From Mycobacterium syngnathidarum (GTDB lineage: Bacteria > Actinomycetota > Actinomycetes > Mycobacteriales > Mycobacteriaceae), in the NCBI RefSeq assembly GCF_001942625.1, contig NZ_MLCL01000024.1, forward strand, positions 186,001 through 250,000: a DNA stretch of 64,000 nucleotides, given 5' to 3'. Under the pieces are notes generated by a model that saw only the letters and a program-made list of their open reading frames with translations, was not told where the DNA came from and did not search any database. The position numbers were made by a program, and so were the translations under genes. Positions 8,987 through 17,013 of this stretch are shown here, piece by piece. Position 1 is the stretch's first letter. Every line of letters starts with the position of its first letter.

Positions 8987-9612
8987 GTGCGGGGTCTCTC
9001 CTCGTGGTAGATGGTCCGGTGGAACACGTTGGCCAAGGTGGTGATGCAGGCAGCGTCGTCGGCGGTGGCGTCGCGACCGCCGGACAGTTGGGTGTAGCAG
9101 AACTGGTTGAGCATCGACACCAACGCGACGGCGGTCAGGTGAGCGTCATCGTCGGGGCAGAACCCTTGCTGCTGAGCATGTTTGATCATCTCGGTGATCA
9201 TGGATATCGGCAGCTGGCAGATCTCGTCCCAGTATTCGGCGAAGTCGTCGTCGATCATCGCCATCTGGGACACGCTGATGATCTCGGCCAGGCGGTGCCG
9301 GTAGGTCATCCAGTGCGCGGAGGCTGCCTGGTGGCAGCGCTCCCGGTTGGTCAGGTTCGGTCCGGTCGCGGGCAGCGCGCGTTCGCGGGCCTCGTTGCGG
9401 AACCGAAGGGCCCATTCGCGGACCATGGCCTCTTTCGAGGCGTAATAGTTGTAGAACGACGCGGCCGAGCGGCCTGCCTCGGAGGCGATGTCGGCGATCG
9501 TCGTGGCCAGGATGCCCTTGCGGGCGATGACTGTCCGGGCTGCGCTGTCGATCGCCGCCTGGGTCTGGCGGCCGCGCGCGGTCGGCAACGGGGTGCGGGG
9601 ACTGACGGTCAC
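8983..9612 (-). CDS. TetR-family repressor (Rv0273c-like)
   Basis: A 209-aa TetR regulator. The N-terminal helix-turn-helix reads TTIADIASEAGRSAASFYNY followed by YASKEAM. The rest is the usual helical ligand-binding domain. The start is moved inward from the longest frame to GTG 9612 because GAGGA lies six bases upstream. The longer start at 9654 would abut the palindrome at 9659-9690 and leave no leader. The resulting length is close to Rv0273c. It heads the run TetR-hydrolase-dehydrogenase and is divergent from the VOC gene, so it most likely represses both sides by binding that palindrome. Confidence 0.88.
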   Translation of the reverse strand: MTVSPRTPLPTARGRQTQAAIDSAARTVIARKGILATTIADIASEAGRSAASFYNYYASKEAMVREWALRFRNEARERALPATGPNLTNRERCHQAASAHWMTYRHRLAEIISVSQMAMIDDDFAEYWDEICQLPISMITEMIKHAQQQGFCPDDDAHLTAVALVSMLNQFCYTQLSGGRDATADDAACITTLANVFHRTIYHEERPRT

Positions 9613-9658
9613 GGATTTCCTCACTCCCGGCGACCGGGGAACCTGGCAGGCCATTGAT

Positions 9659-9690
9659 CACATCTGAATCTGATGTTAGATTCAGATGTG
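9659..9690. promoter_or_regulatory. 32-bp perfect inverted repeat, TetR operator in a divergent promoter
   Basis: The arms CACATCTGAATCT (9659-9671) and AGATTCAGATGTG (9678-9690) are perfectly complementary, with a 6-base spacer GATGTT. It sits midway between the TetR start (9612) and the VOC gene start (9736). Position and symmetry make it the probable autoregulatory operator controlling both transcripts. Confidence 0.75.
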
Positions 9691-9735
9691 CACTTGCGCC
9701 AGTCCTTGGCGTGTTCGCCCCGGAGGTTCATCGAC

Positions 9736-10317
9736 GTGATCAAGCCCGACAATCCCAACTCGGAATTCGAGTTCGGTGGAATCAACCATGTGGCCCTGGT
9801 GTGCGCGGACATGGCGCGCACGGTCGACTTCTACACCAACGTTCTCGGCATGCCCCTGATCAAGTCGTTGGATCTGCCCGGCGACATGGGGCAGCACTTC
9901 TTCTTCGACGCGGGTAACGGGGATTGCATCGCGTTCTTCTGGTTCCGTGACGCCCCCGATGGCGTGCCCGGGATCTCGGCGCCGGCCGCCATCCCGGGCA
10001 TCGGCGAATTCGTCAGCGCCACCGGCTCGCTCAATCACATTGCCTTGCACGTGCCCGCCGAGAAATTCGACGAGTACCGGCAGAAACTCAAGGCCAAGGG
10101 CGTTCGTGTCGGCCCCGTGCTCAACCATGACGACAGCCCGATGCAAGCGTCGGCCACCGTGCACCCCGGCGTCTACGTGCGGTCGTTCTACTTCCTCGAT
10201 CCCGACGGCATCACCCTGGAATTCGCGTGCTGGACCAAGGAATTCACCGACAACGACGCACAGACTCCGCCGAAGACGGCGGCCGACCGACGGCCGCCGG
10301 TGACCGCAGGGCACTGA
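9736..10317 (+). CDS. VOC-superfamily (glyoxalase/bleomycin-resistance fold) protein, Rv0274-like
   Basis: A 193-aa vicinal-oxygen-chelate protein. Two beta-alpha-beta-beta-beta modules are visible: GGINHVALVCADMARTVDFY with DAGNGDCIAFFWF, and GSLNHIALHVP with SFYFLDPDGITLEFACW. The candidate metal ligands (His in INHVAL and NHIAL, Glu in LEFACW) are present. GTG 9736 is chosen because GGAGG lies nine bases upstream and the length then equals what I recall for Rv0274. An ATG at 9673 would place coding sequence over the operator. Family members act as dioxygenases, isomerases or thiol transferases, and the reaction here is unknown. It is divergent from, and probably repressed by, the adjacent TetR. 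Confidence 0.85.
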   Translation: MIKPDNPNSEFEFGGINHVALVCADMARTVDFYTNVLGMPLIKSLDLPGDMGQHFFFDAGNGDCIAFFWFRDAPDGVPGISAPAAIPGIGEFVSATGSLNHIALHVPAEKFDEYRQKLKAKGVRVGPVLNHDDSPMQASATVHPGVYVRSFYFLDPDGITLEFACWTKEFTDNDAQTPPKTAADRRPPVTAGH

Positions 10318-10335
10318 TCGGGCGTTGGCGCCGGG

Positions 10336-10411
10336 CCACACATCGCCATTGTCACGCGAGAGTGGCTGTCGAGCCCGGTAGCCACTCCAGCGTGACAGTG
10401 GAGACGTGTGG
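10336..10411. terminator. Long imperfect hairpin between convergent genes; member of a dispersed palindrome family
   Basis: Left arm 10336-10367 and right arm 10380-10411 match inverted at 27 of 32 positions around a 12-base loop. It lies between the VOC gene (plus) and the methyltransferase gene (minus), so it can terminate both. The right arm contains GCCACTCCAGCGTGA, which recurs identically in the hairpin at 48578-48621, suggesting a dispersed repeat rather than a purely local terminator. Confidence 0.6.
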
Positions 10412-10438
10412 CACCGAGAAGACGTGGCGGGGCGGGCG

Positions 10439-11275
10439 TCAGGACTTGGTGGCGACGACGAAATAGCCGCGTGGCACCCCGGGAATGTCCAGTGGCACCG
10501 CGGGGGCGAACCACCGGCCCCACTTGTTCCCTGGTTCGGCCACGTCGGTGACGACGGCCGACCATCCCAGTCGCTCACACAACTGTTCCGGGGCGTCGGT
10601 GCCGAACAACCACGGCGCCCCGCTGCGCTGCATCTGCTCACGCACCGCGGCCAGCATCACGCTGTCCAGCAGGGTCTTGCCGACAATGTCGTACAGCAGC
10701 ACCGACCCGGGCGCCGAGAGCGCATCGACGCGCTCGAACACTGTGTGCACGGCGTCCTCGTCGAGGTACTGCAGCAGCCCCTCCATCAGCCAGACCGCCG
10801 GTAGACCCGGGTCAAAGCCGTTGGCCCGCAGGGTGTCAGTCCAGTCCGCGGTGAGGTCGACGCCGATGGCCACCCGGCGGCAGCGGGGTTCGTCACCGGC
10901 CAACGCCTCAGCCTTGGACGTCATCACGGCGGGCTGGTCGAGTTCGAACACCGTGGTGCCCTCGGGCCACGGCAGCCGGTAGGCCCGGGCGTCCAGACCG
11001 GCCGCGAGAATCACCACCTGTTTCACCGGCGGTACGGCATGCAGCAGCGCCTCGTCCCAGAACCGGGTGCGCACCACGATCTGCAGTGTGGACTTGTCAC
11101 CGCCGGCGGCGACGGCGTCAGCGAGCATCTTCCGTCCGGAGTCCCCGGCCAGGCGCTCTGCGAACGGGTCGTCGAAAAGCCGGTCGGTGCGGCGGGTTTC
11201 CTCGGCGCGGATGGCCGCCACCAGGACGCCGGTATCAGCCACCGCCTGGCCCGGGCGTTGTCCAGAGTTGGTCAT
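10439..11275 (-). CDS. Class I SAM-dependent methyltransferase (TIGR00027/LCM-like family)
   Basis: A 278-aa protein of the large mycobacterial family of putative O-methyltransferases related to leucine carboxyl methyltransferase. It has the family N-terminus ADTGVLVAAIRAEETRR followed by LFDDPFAERL. SAM motif I is VVILAAGLDARAYRLPW, with the acidic FELDQP strand and WLMEGLLQYL. ATG 11275 is used; upstream codons in the same frame run into the XRE gene. It lies 7 bp after the XRE-regulator gene on the same strand, so the two are probably co-transcribed. The substrate is unknown. Confidence 0.85.
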   Translation of the reverse strand: MTNSGQRPGQAVADTGVLVAAIRAEETRRTDRLFDDPFAERLAGDSGRKMLADAVAAGGDKSTLQIVVRTRFWDEALLHAVPPVKQVVILAAGLDARAYRLPWPEGTTVFELDQPAVMTSKAEALAGDEPRCRRVAIGVDLTADWTDTLRANGFDPGLPAVWLMEGLLQYLDEDAVHTVFERVDALSAPGSVLLYDIVGKTLLDSVMLAAVREQMQRSGAPWLFGTDAPEQLCERLGWSAVVTDVAEPGNKWGRWFAPAVPLDIPGVPRGYFVVATKS

Positions 11276-11282
11276 GCCGCCA

Positions 11283-12164
11283 TCATGCGCGGCCGGGTGC
11301 AGCGGTGGATTGGATACTTTTGTCCCGGGTCTCCCTCGCAAGGAGCTGCAACGTGTCCGCTGAACTCGAGTCCTCCGCTGTCGTCACCACACACAGCGAT
11401 TGCTCGGCGTCACGGGCGAGCTTCAGATTCTGCATCGTTACCGTAAGCGGTCCGACAAGTGGATGGCGCAGGTCGTAGGAGTCTGCCTCGCAGGGTTTGA
11501 CCCGGTGATCGGCCCACAGCGCCGCGAACTGCTCGCTCTTGACCGACAATTCACCGATCAGGGCGGACAGCAGTGCGTCGTCGGGATGTCGGCCCGCCGC
11601 AAGGCGAAGGCTGCCGACCACCGTGCGGACCTTACGGTGCCAATCCACGTACAGATCGCGAGTGTGGGGGTCGAGGAACAGCAGTCGGGCGAGGTTTGGC
11701 CGTGCCGCAGGGTTGTCCACCGCCGCGAAATCCACGTGGCCTGCCAGCAGGGCGTGTCCCAGCTCGTTCCAGGCCAGGATGTCGGTGCGACGCCCGATCA
11801 CCAGCACAGGCAGGTGGTCCATCGATCGCAACAGATCGCGGGTCAATGTGCTGACGCGCTCGACCGGTGGGCGGCGTGGCGGCTGCATACGTTGGGTCGC
11901 CAACTCCCGCAGATGCGTGTGCTCGTGGACGTCCAACTGCAGGGCGCGCGCCAGTGCGTCGAGGATGGCCTCCGAGGCGTTCACCGACTGCCCCTGCTCC
12001 AGCCGCGTGTAGTAAGAAACGCTGACCCCGGCCAGCTGGGCAACCTCCTCCCGGCGCAGCCCTGCCACGCGTCGCCGTTCGCCGTAACGGGAAAGCCCCA
12101 CATCTTCCGGATGCAGCCGACCACGCCGGGCGCGCAGGAATTCGCCGAGTTGTCCGGTGGTCAT
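11283..12164 (-). CDS. XRE-family regulator with MmyB-like ligand-binding domain
   Basis: A 293-aa regulator. The N-terminal Cro/C1-type helix-turn-helix is RREEVAQLAGVSVSYYTRLEQG near residues 34-55. The C-terminal part (about 100-270), with ILAWNELGHALL, resembles the MmyB-like PAS-type domain found in many actinobacterial XRE regulators; these often bind fatty acids or other small hydrophobic ligands. It is divergent from the metallo-hydrolase gene at 12266, separated by 101 bp, so it probably controls that gene and itself. The effector is unknown. ATG 12164 is chosen since the longer frame would reach into the divergent promoter. Confidence 0.87.
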   Translation of the reverse strand: MTTGQLGEFLRARRGRLHPEDVGLSRYGERRRVAGLRREEVAQLAGVSVSYYTRLEQGQSVNASEAILDALARALQLDVHEHTHLRELATQRMQPPRRPPVERVSTLTRDLLRSMDHLPVLVIGRRTDILAWNELGHALLAGHVDFAAVDNPAARPNLARLLFLDPHTRDLYVDWHRKVRTVVGSLRLAAGRHPDDALLSALIGELSVKSEQFAALWADHRVKPCEADSYDLRHPLVGPLTVTMQNLKLARDAEQSLCVVTTAEDSSSADTLQLLARETRDKSIQSTAAPGRA

Positions 12165-12265
12165 GACCCCACTATGCCCCTGTGCTGAAGGGCCGTGCCT
12201 ATCCCTGGCAGTGGTAGGCACGGCGGGGTGTGGCCGGCCGATCGCCGGGCGGCCAGGCTCGGGTC

Positions 12266-13174
12266 ATGAACGAAATCGTGTTGGGCGACGTCAGTGTGAC
12301 CCGGGTGATGGAGTACTACGGCTCGGTCCGATTGTCGCCGCAGGAGTTCTTCCCGGACAGCTCCGAGGAGCTGTGGCGGCGCAACGAGAGTTGGATGGTG
12401 CCCGACTTCTATGACCCCGATGACGACGTCTGCGTCTCTGCGATCCAGACCTGGCTGTTGCGCAGCGAGTGCCGGACCATCCTGGTCGACACCGGGGTGG
12501 GCAATCACAAAGACCGGCCGCACGCCCCGGTGTGGCATCGACTGGACACCGATTTTCTCGGGAATCTGGCCCGCGCCGATGTCGCTCCCGAAGACGTCGA
12601 TGTGGTGATCAACACCCATCTCCATGTCGACCACGTCGGCTGGAACACCTATCTCGACGACGGCACCTGGATCCCGACCTTTCCGAACGCCACCTATCTG
12701 ATGCCGCGCGCCGACTTCGATTTCTGGAATCCCGCCAATCGGGGCGACCCGGTCCCGGGACGGGACAACGTCTTTCTCGACAGCGTTGCGCCGGTCCACA
12801 GCGCCGGACAAACAGTGTTGTGGGAGGACACCTTCAGGATCGACGCCAACCTTGCGCTTGAGGCCGCCCCGGGCCACACCCCAGGTTCCTCGGTGGTCAG
12901 GCTGCAGTCGGGCACTGACCGTGCCGTGTTCGTCGGTGACATGATGCACACGGCGCTGCAGATCATCCAACCCGACACCAACAGCTGCTACTGCGAGGAC
13001 CCGGCACAGGCACGGGCCACCCGGCGAAGGGTGCTGGACCAGGCCGCCGACACCAACACCCTGGTGATCCCGGCGCATTTTGGCGGACATGGCGGTGCCG
13101 AGGTGATCCGCGACGGCGACGGATATGCGATCAAGGCGTGGGCGCCGTTCGACCGGGCGGCGAAGGTTTCGTGA
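12266..13174 (+). CDS. Metallo-beta-lactamase-fold hydrolase
   Basis: A 302-aa metal-dependent hydrolase. The HxHxDH zinc motif is THLHVDH (His118, His120, Asp122, His123). Further ligands are likely in APGHTPGS, FVGDMMHT and the C-terminal PAHFGGHG. The substrate is an ester or lactone in many relatives; quorum-quenching lactonases and esterases share this layout, but no specific subgroup is claimed. The TGA overlaps the GTG of the following esterase gene (GTGA), so the two are translationally coupled. Transcription probably starts in the XRE-controlled divergent region. Confidence 0.87.
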   Translation: MNEIVLGDVSVTRVMEYYGSVRLSPQEFFPDSSEELWRRNESWMVPDFYDPDDDVCVSAIQTWLLRSECRTILVDTGVGNHKDRPHAPVWHRLDTDFLGNLARADVAPEDVDVVINTHLHVDHVGWNTYLDDGTWIPTFPNATYLMPRADFDFWNPANRGDPVPGRDNVFLDSVAPVHSAGQTVLWEDTFRIDANLALEAAPGHTPGSSVVRLQSGTDRAVFVGDMMHTALQIIQPDTNSCYCEDPAQARATRRRVLDQAADTNTLVIPAHFGGHGGAEVIRDGDGYAIKAWAPFDRAAKVS

Positions 13175-14586
13175 GGATGGACGATCCGATCATCGAGACC
13201 AACACCGGCGCCGTGCGTGGATCCCAGAGCTCGGAGGCGCGGGCGTTCCTCGGAATCCCCTACGCCGCAGCGCCTACCGCTGCGGGTCGGTTCGCGGCTC
13301 CAACCGCGCACGAACCGTGGCGTGACGTGCTCGATACGACCAGCCCCGGACCGACGGCGCCGCAGCCGGCCCGAAAGGGCTTCGGACGCCTGGACATGTC
13401 ACCATTCTTCGGGCCGGGCTGGGTGCACGCACCCGACTACCTCACCGTCAACGTGTGGAGTCCGCCTGACGCGCAGCGCCTTCCGGTGATGGTTTTCGTC
13501 CACGGCGGTGGCTTCGTCGCCGGCTCCACTCGCTCACCGCTGTACGACGGCACCGCGTTCGCCCGTGATGGCGTGGTGCTGGTGTCGGTGACGTATCGGC
13601 TGGGCATCACAGGATTCCTGGACCTGCCGGGAGCGGTACCCAACCGTGGACTGCTCGACGTTTTGGCTGCTCTGGGTTGGGTGCACGACAACATCGAGGC
13701 CTTTGGCGGTGATCCCGGCAATGTCACTGTGCTCGGCCAGTCCGCGGGCGCCACGATCACCGCGGGCGTGCTGGCGACTCCTGGCGTGGAGCGGTTGATC
13801 CGCCGCGCAATCATGCAGAGCGGAAACGGTTTCGGTGCGTTCAGTCCGGAACAGGCCGGCCGGGTGACACGGGCCGCCGCTCGGGCTCTGGGCGTCGAGC
13901 CGAGCCTCGGGGGCTTCGGCGGGCTCTCCGACGAGCAGCTCGTCAACGCGGTTTCGTCCCTGTCCGGGCTCGATCTTCGTACCGAAGGACACTTCGACCC
14001 GCTGCTGGGGTTGAGCCCGTTCAGCTTGGTGCTGGCCGAACAGCCCGCGCAGCGGCTCAATCCCGAAGTGGGACTGCTCATCGGGACCAACACCGAAGAA
14101 GGCAATCTGTACCTGGCACCCCAGGGTCACCTCGACTCGTCCACCCGCGTCGACGTCGAGAAGCTTGCCACCCAGGTGGACATCGATCCGGCGGCTCTGG
14201 TCCAGCGGTACCGGTCGCGCATTCCCGGGGCGGGCTGGGGTGAGCTGCGTGCGGCGATTCTGGGTGACGCGCTGTTCCGCACGGGAAGTGGCCAGACGGC
14301 CCGGGCGCACGAACAACTGGCCTCCGCCGCGACGTACCGCTACGAATTCTCTTGGCGCTCAGAAGCGGTGGACGGGATGCTGGGTGCGGCCCACGCGGTT
14401 GAGCTACCGTTCGTCTTCGACCGCGTAGGGCTGGAGGCGCTGCGTGGTCCGGAAGCGCTGCTCGGGCCTGCCGAACCTCCCGCTGACCTGGCTGCCGAGA
14501 TGCACGGCGCGTGGGTCCGTTACGCAGCCACCGGAGATCCGGGCTGGGCACCGTCGGTGACCCGCGAATTCACCGGGGCGGGCTGA
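13171..14586 (+). CDS. Type B carboxylesterase
   Basis: A 471-aa serine esterase of the carboxylesterase/lipase type B family. It has TNTGAVRGSQSSEARAFLGI at the N-terminus, the oxyanion-hole motif VHGGGFVAGS, the nucleophile elbow GQSAGA with Ser191, an acid in GTNTEEGN, and a His in AAHAVELPFVF. No signal peptide is seen, so it is probably cytoplasmic. GTG 13171 overlaps the stop of the metallo-hydrolase gene by 4 bp; ATG 13177 is an alternative. Paired with that gene it suggests a two-enzyme ester or lactone degradation unit (inference). The 3' end overlaps the convergent AraC gene by 17 bp. Confidence 0.88.
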   Translation: MRMDDPIIETNTGAVRGSQSSEARAFLGIPYAAAPTAAGRFAAPTAHEPWRDVLDTTSPGPTAPQPARKGFGRLDMSPFFGPGWVHAPDYLTVNVWSPPDAQRLPVMVFVHGGGFVAGSTRSPLYDGTAFARDGVVLVSVTYRLGITGFLDLPGAVPNRGLLDVLAALGWVHDNIEAFGGDPGNVTVLGQSAGATITAGVLATPGVERLIRRAIMQSGNGFGAFSPEQAGRVTRAAARALGVEPSLGGFGGLSDEQLVNAVSSLSGLDLRTEGHFDPLLGLSPFSLVLAEQPAQRLNPEVGLLIGTNTEEGNLYLAPQGHLDSSTRVDVEKLATQVDIDPAALVQRYRSRIPGAGWGELRAAILGDALFRTGSGQTARAHEQLASAATYRYEFSWRSEAVDGMLGAAHAVELPFVFDRVGLEALRGPEALLGPAEPPADLAAEMHGAWVRYAATGDPGWAPSVTREFTGAG

Positions 14587-15385
14587 TCCCGACGTGGCTG
14601 GGCAGCCACGTACGGCGCTGGCTGTACTGCGTGGGCGTCATGGCGGTGAACGACCGGAACTCCCGGTTGAAATGCGCCTGATCGAAGTAGCCCAGATCGG
14701 TGGCGATCCGGGCGCCGCGGACGTCTCCGGCGTCGAGCAGTCGCATTGCGGCCTGGAACCGGCGCACCCGCAGATAGGTCTTGGGAGTCAGGCCCACCTC
14801 GGAACGGAACGACGCGATCAGTCGCCGGGCCGACAACCCGGTCAGCGTGCAGGCATCGGCCACCCGCAGCGAAGGCCGGCGCTCGGCCGCGTGCAGGACA
14901 GCTTGTACGGCAGGATCACGGGACCGCATGCGCGCCAACAGAAATGACTCGACCAACGCGATCCGCGCCCGTACCGAGGATGCGTCGATCAGGCGGCCGC
15001 GCAGAGTCGACCCGGCCCGGCCCCAGACGGCTTCAAGGCTGACGCACTCGTCCTCGAGGTCGTGCTGAGGGGCGGGCAGAAACGCCGCTGCGCCACCGGG
15101 GCGGAAGTGGATGGTCAGCACGGTCTGTGCCGCGTCGATCTGAGTGACGTACGAGGTCACCCCTGCACCCGCGACGAAGGCCGCGCCGACGTGAAGGCGA
15201 GTGGTGGCGTCGGCAGCGTAAAAATCGACTTGCTCTCGCGCGTCGAGATCGATGACCACGGTCGCGGCGCCGCGGGGGAGTGCCCGGCTGCGATGGGCGA
15301 TGCCCTGCAGGTTCTGCCAATATCCGAAGAACTGAACATGGGCGGCCAGCGCCGCGCCGGGGCGCAGCAGTACCGGCCCCGGCAT
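14570..15385 (-). CDS. AraC-family transcriptional regulator
   Basis: A 271-aa regulator. The C-terminal AraC DNA-binding domain (about residues 160-255) has a first helix-turn-helix in VADACTLTGLSARRLIASFRS and a second in RIATDLGYFDQAHFNREFRSF, ending MTPTQY. The N-terminal part begins with an alanine/leucine-rich tract and would carry the effector domain. Its ATG is one base away from the stop of the upstream TetR gene (15387), so the two regulators form an operon. The 3' end overlaps the convergent esterase gene, which makes that pair a possible target, though no operator was found. Confidence 0.87.
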   Translation of the reverse strand: MPGPVLLRPGAALAAHVQFFGYWQNLQGIAHRSRALPRGAATVVIDLDAREQVDFYAADATTRLHVGAAFVAGAGVTSYVTQIDAAQTVLTIHFRPGGAAAFLPAPQHDLEDECVSLEAVWGRAGSTLRGRLIDASSVRARIALVESFLLARMRSRDPAVQAVLHAAERRPSLRVADACTLTGLSARRLIASFRSEVGLTPKTYLRVRRFQAAMRLLDAGDVRGARIATDLGYFDQAHFNREFRSFTAMTPTQYSQRRTWLPSHVGISPPR

Positions 15386-15386
15386 G

Positions 15387-16001
15387 TCAGGTCCCCGGTT
15401 GGTGCATGCCCGCCACCGCGTCGAGCATCGAGCGCAGCTGGTTGATGAGTTGTTCCGGGGACAGTGAGACCTCGCCGGACAACCAGGCGCTGATCGTCTG
15501 TGTCACCCCGCCGACCGCGAAATAGGAAGTGGCTTTGAGATAGTCGTTGGCCGGCAGCTGCAGGGCGTCGCCGGCGTGCTGGCCGAGCAGCGTGGCGAAC
15601 AGCGCCACGGATTCGACGCGTTTGCGGGTCAGTACCTCGTTGGACAGTTTGACGCTGAACAGGAGTCGGCCGATCCGCGGATCCTTGGCGATCAGGTGCA
15701 CGATGTTGGTCATTCCGGCCATGGTCTGGTCGGCCAGGGGGACCGCGTCGACGGCGGCTTGTGTCGAGGTGGCGATATCGGCGATCACCCAGTCGTAGAC
15801 CGCGCCGATGAAGTCGTCTTTGTCGGCGAAACTCTCGTAGAAATACCGTGCTGCCAGCCCGGCGGTGCGGCACACGGCGCGCACCGTCACCTCGGCGTCT
15901 TCGGCGCCCAACAGGTCCAGCCCCGCCTCCAGCAGCTGGCTGCGCCGCTGCGCGACACGGTCGGCGGCTTCGATGCCGCGGTATGGGCGGACCTGCTTCA
16001 T
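15387..16001 (-). CDS. TetR-family regulator (Rv0275c-like)
   Basis: A TetR-type regulator of about 204 aa. The helix-turn-helix is VTVRAVCRTAGLAARYFYES with FADKDDF, followed by a helical effector domain. ATG 16001 gives an N-terminus MKQVRPYRGIEA; GTG 16007 is also possible. It is divergent from the MpaB-type oxygenase gene (76-bp gap) as in M. tuberculosis Rv0275c/Rv0276, so it probably controls that gene. A short inverted repeat TGAC-ACCC-GTCA (16012-16023) lies just upstream and could be its site. The AraC gene follows immediately. Confidence 0.85.
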   Translation of the reverse strand: MKQVRPYRGIEAADRVAQRRSQLLEAGLDLLGAEDAEVTVRAVCRTAGLAARYFYESFADKDDFIGAVYDWVIADIATSTQAAVDAVPLADQTMAGMTNIVHLIAKDPRIGRLLFSVKLSNEVLTRKRVESVALFATLLGQHAGDALQLPANDYLKATSYFAVGGVTQTISAWLSGEVSLSPEQLINQLRSMLDAVAGMHQPGT

Positions 16002-16077
16002 TCCCACATCTTGACACCCGTCAGGCTGGCAGGCCAATATCAGGAATCACACGTTCTCAGTTTTAGAAGGGGTGACC

Positions 16078-16983
16078 ATGACGGTCAGTGAACCGATCCC
16101 GCATGTCGAACGGGCAATGAACGACCCGTCGTCGCGTCCCGGGGCTGCGCCCAAGCGCCGCCGGCGGGCCGCCAGTTTCGACGACGGATTGATGGGTGTC
16201 GCGCTGCTGGCCGGTCCGGCGAACGTGATCATGCAGCTGGCGAACCCGGGTGTCGGGTATGGCGTGGTGGAGAGTCGCGTAGACAGCGGCCGCACCGACC
16301 TGCACCCGATCAAGCGGGCCAGGACCACCTTCACCTACCTGGCCGTGGCCACCCGCGGCTCCGATGCCCAGAAAGCGGCCTACCGACGTGCCGTGAACAA
16401 GGCCCACGCGCAGGTGTATTCCACCGAGGACAGCCCGGTGAAATACAACGCGTTCGACAAGAATCTGCAGCTGTGGGTGGCCGCCTGCCTCTACAAGGGC
16501 GGGGTCGACGTGTTCCGGATGTTCGTCGGAGAGTTGGACGACGAGACCGCCGACCGCCACTACCGCGACAGCGTCACGATGGGCACCACCCTGCAGGTGC
16601 CCGAGGAGATGTGGCCGGCCGACCGGGCCGCGTTCGACCGGTACTGGGAAGAGTCGCTCGAGAAACTGCACATCGACAACACCGTGCGTGGCTACCTGTA
16701 CCCGATCGCCGCGGGCCGCCCCAAGAACCCGAAGCTGCCCCGCTTCGTGCAGCGCCGGCTCGACGCGGTTGCCCTGCTGATTACCACCGGGTTCCTGCCG
16801 CAGCGGTTCCGCGACGAGATGCACCTGCCGTGGGATGCCAAGAGCCAGAAGCGGTTCGATCGGCTGATCGCGGTGCTCCGAACGATCAACGACCTGCTGC
16901 CCTCGGTCTTGCGGCAGTTCCCGTTCAATGTGCTGCTCAAGGACCTCGACTGGCGCATTCGCACCGGGCGTCCGTTGGTGTAG
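16078..16983 (+). CDS. MpaB/DUF2236-family oxygenase-like protein (Rv0276-like)
   Basis: A 301-aa protein of the oxygenase MpaB (DUF2236) family, related to rubber-degrading latex-clearing proteins that use a b-type haem. Visible family features are the N-terminal LLAGPANVIMQLANPGVGYGVVES, the HPIKRARTTFTYLAVATRG tract, AVNKAHAQV and YNAFDKNLQLWVAACLYKGG. ATG 16078 is chosen because AAGGGG lies five bases upstream; GTG 16072 overlaps this ribosome-binding site. It is divergent from the TetR gene that probably regulates it. The substrate is unknown; a role in lipid or sterol-like oxidation would be a guess. Confidence 0.8.
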   Translation: MTVSEPIPHVERAMNDPSSRPGAAPKRRRRAASFDDGLMGVALLAGPANVIMQLANPGVGYGVVESRVDSGRTDLHPIKRARTTFTYLAVATRGSDAQKAAYRRAVNKAHAQVYSTEDSPVKYNAFDKNLQLWVAACLYKGGVDVFRMFVGELDDETADRHYRDSVTMGTTLQVPEEMWPADRAAFDRYWEESLEKLHIDNTVRGYLYPIAAGRPKNPKLPRFVQRRLDAVALLITTGFLPQRFRDEMHLPWDAKSQKRFDRLIAVLRTINDLLPSVLRQFPFNVLLKDLDWRIRTGRPLV

Positions 16984-17013
16984 CTACCAGTTTCGCGGCG
17001 TACCCTCGCGCGG

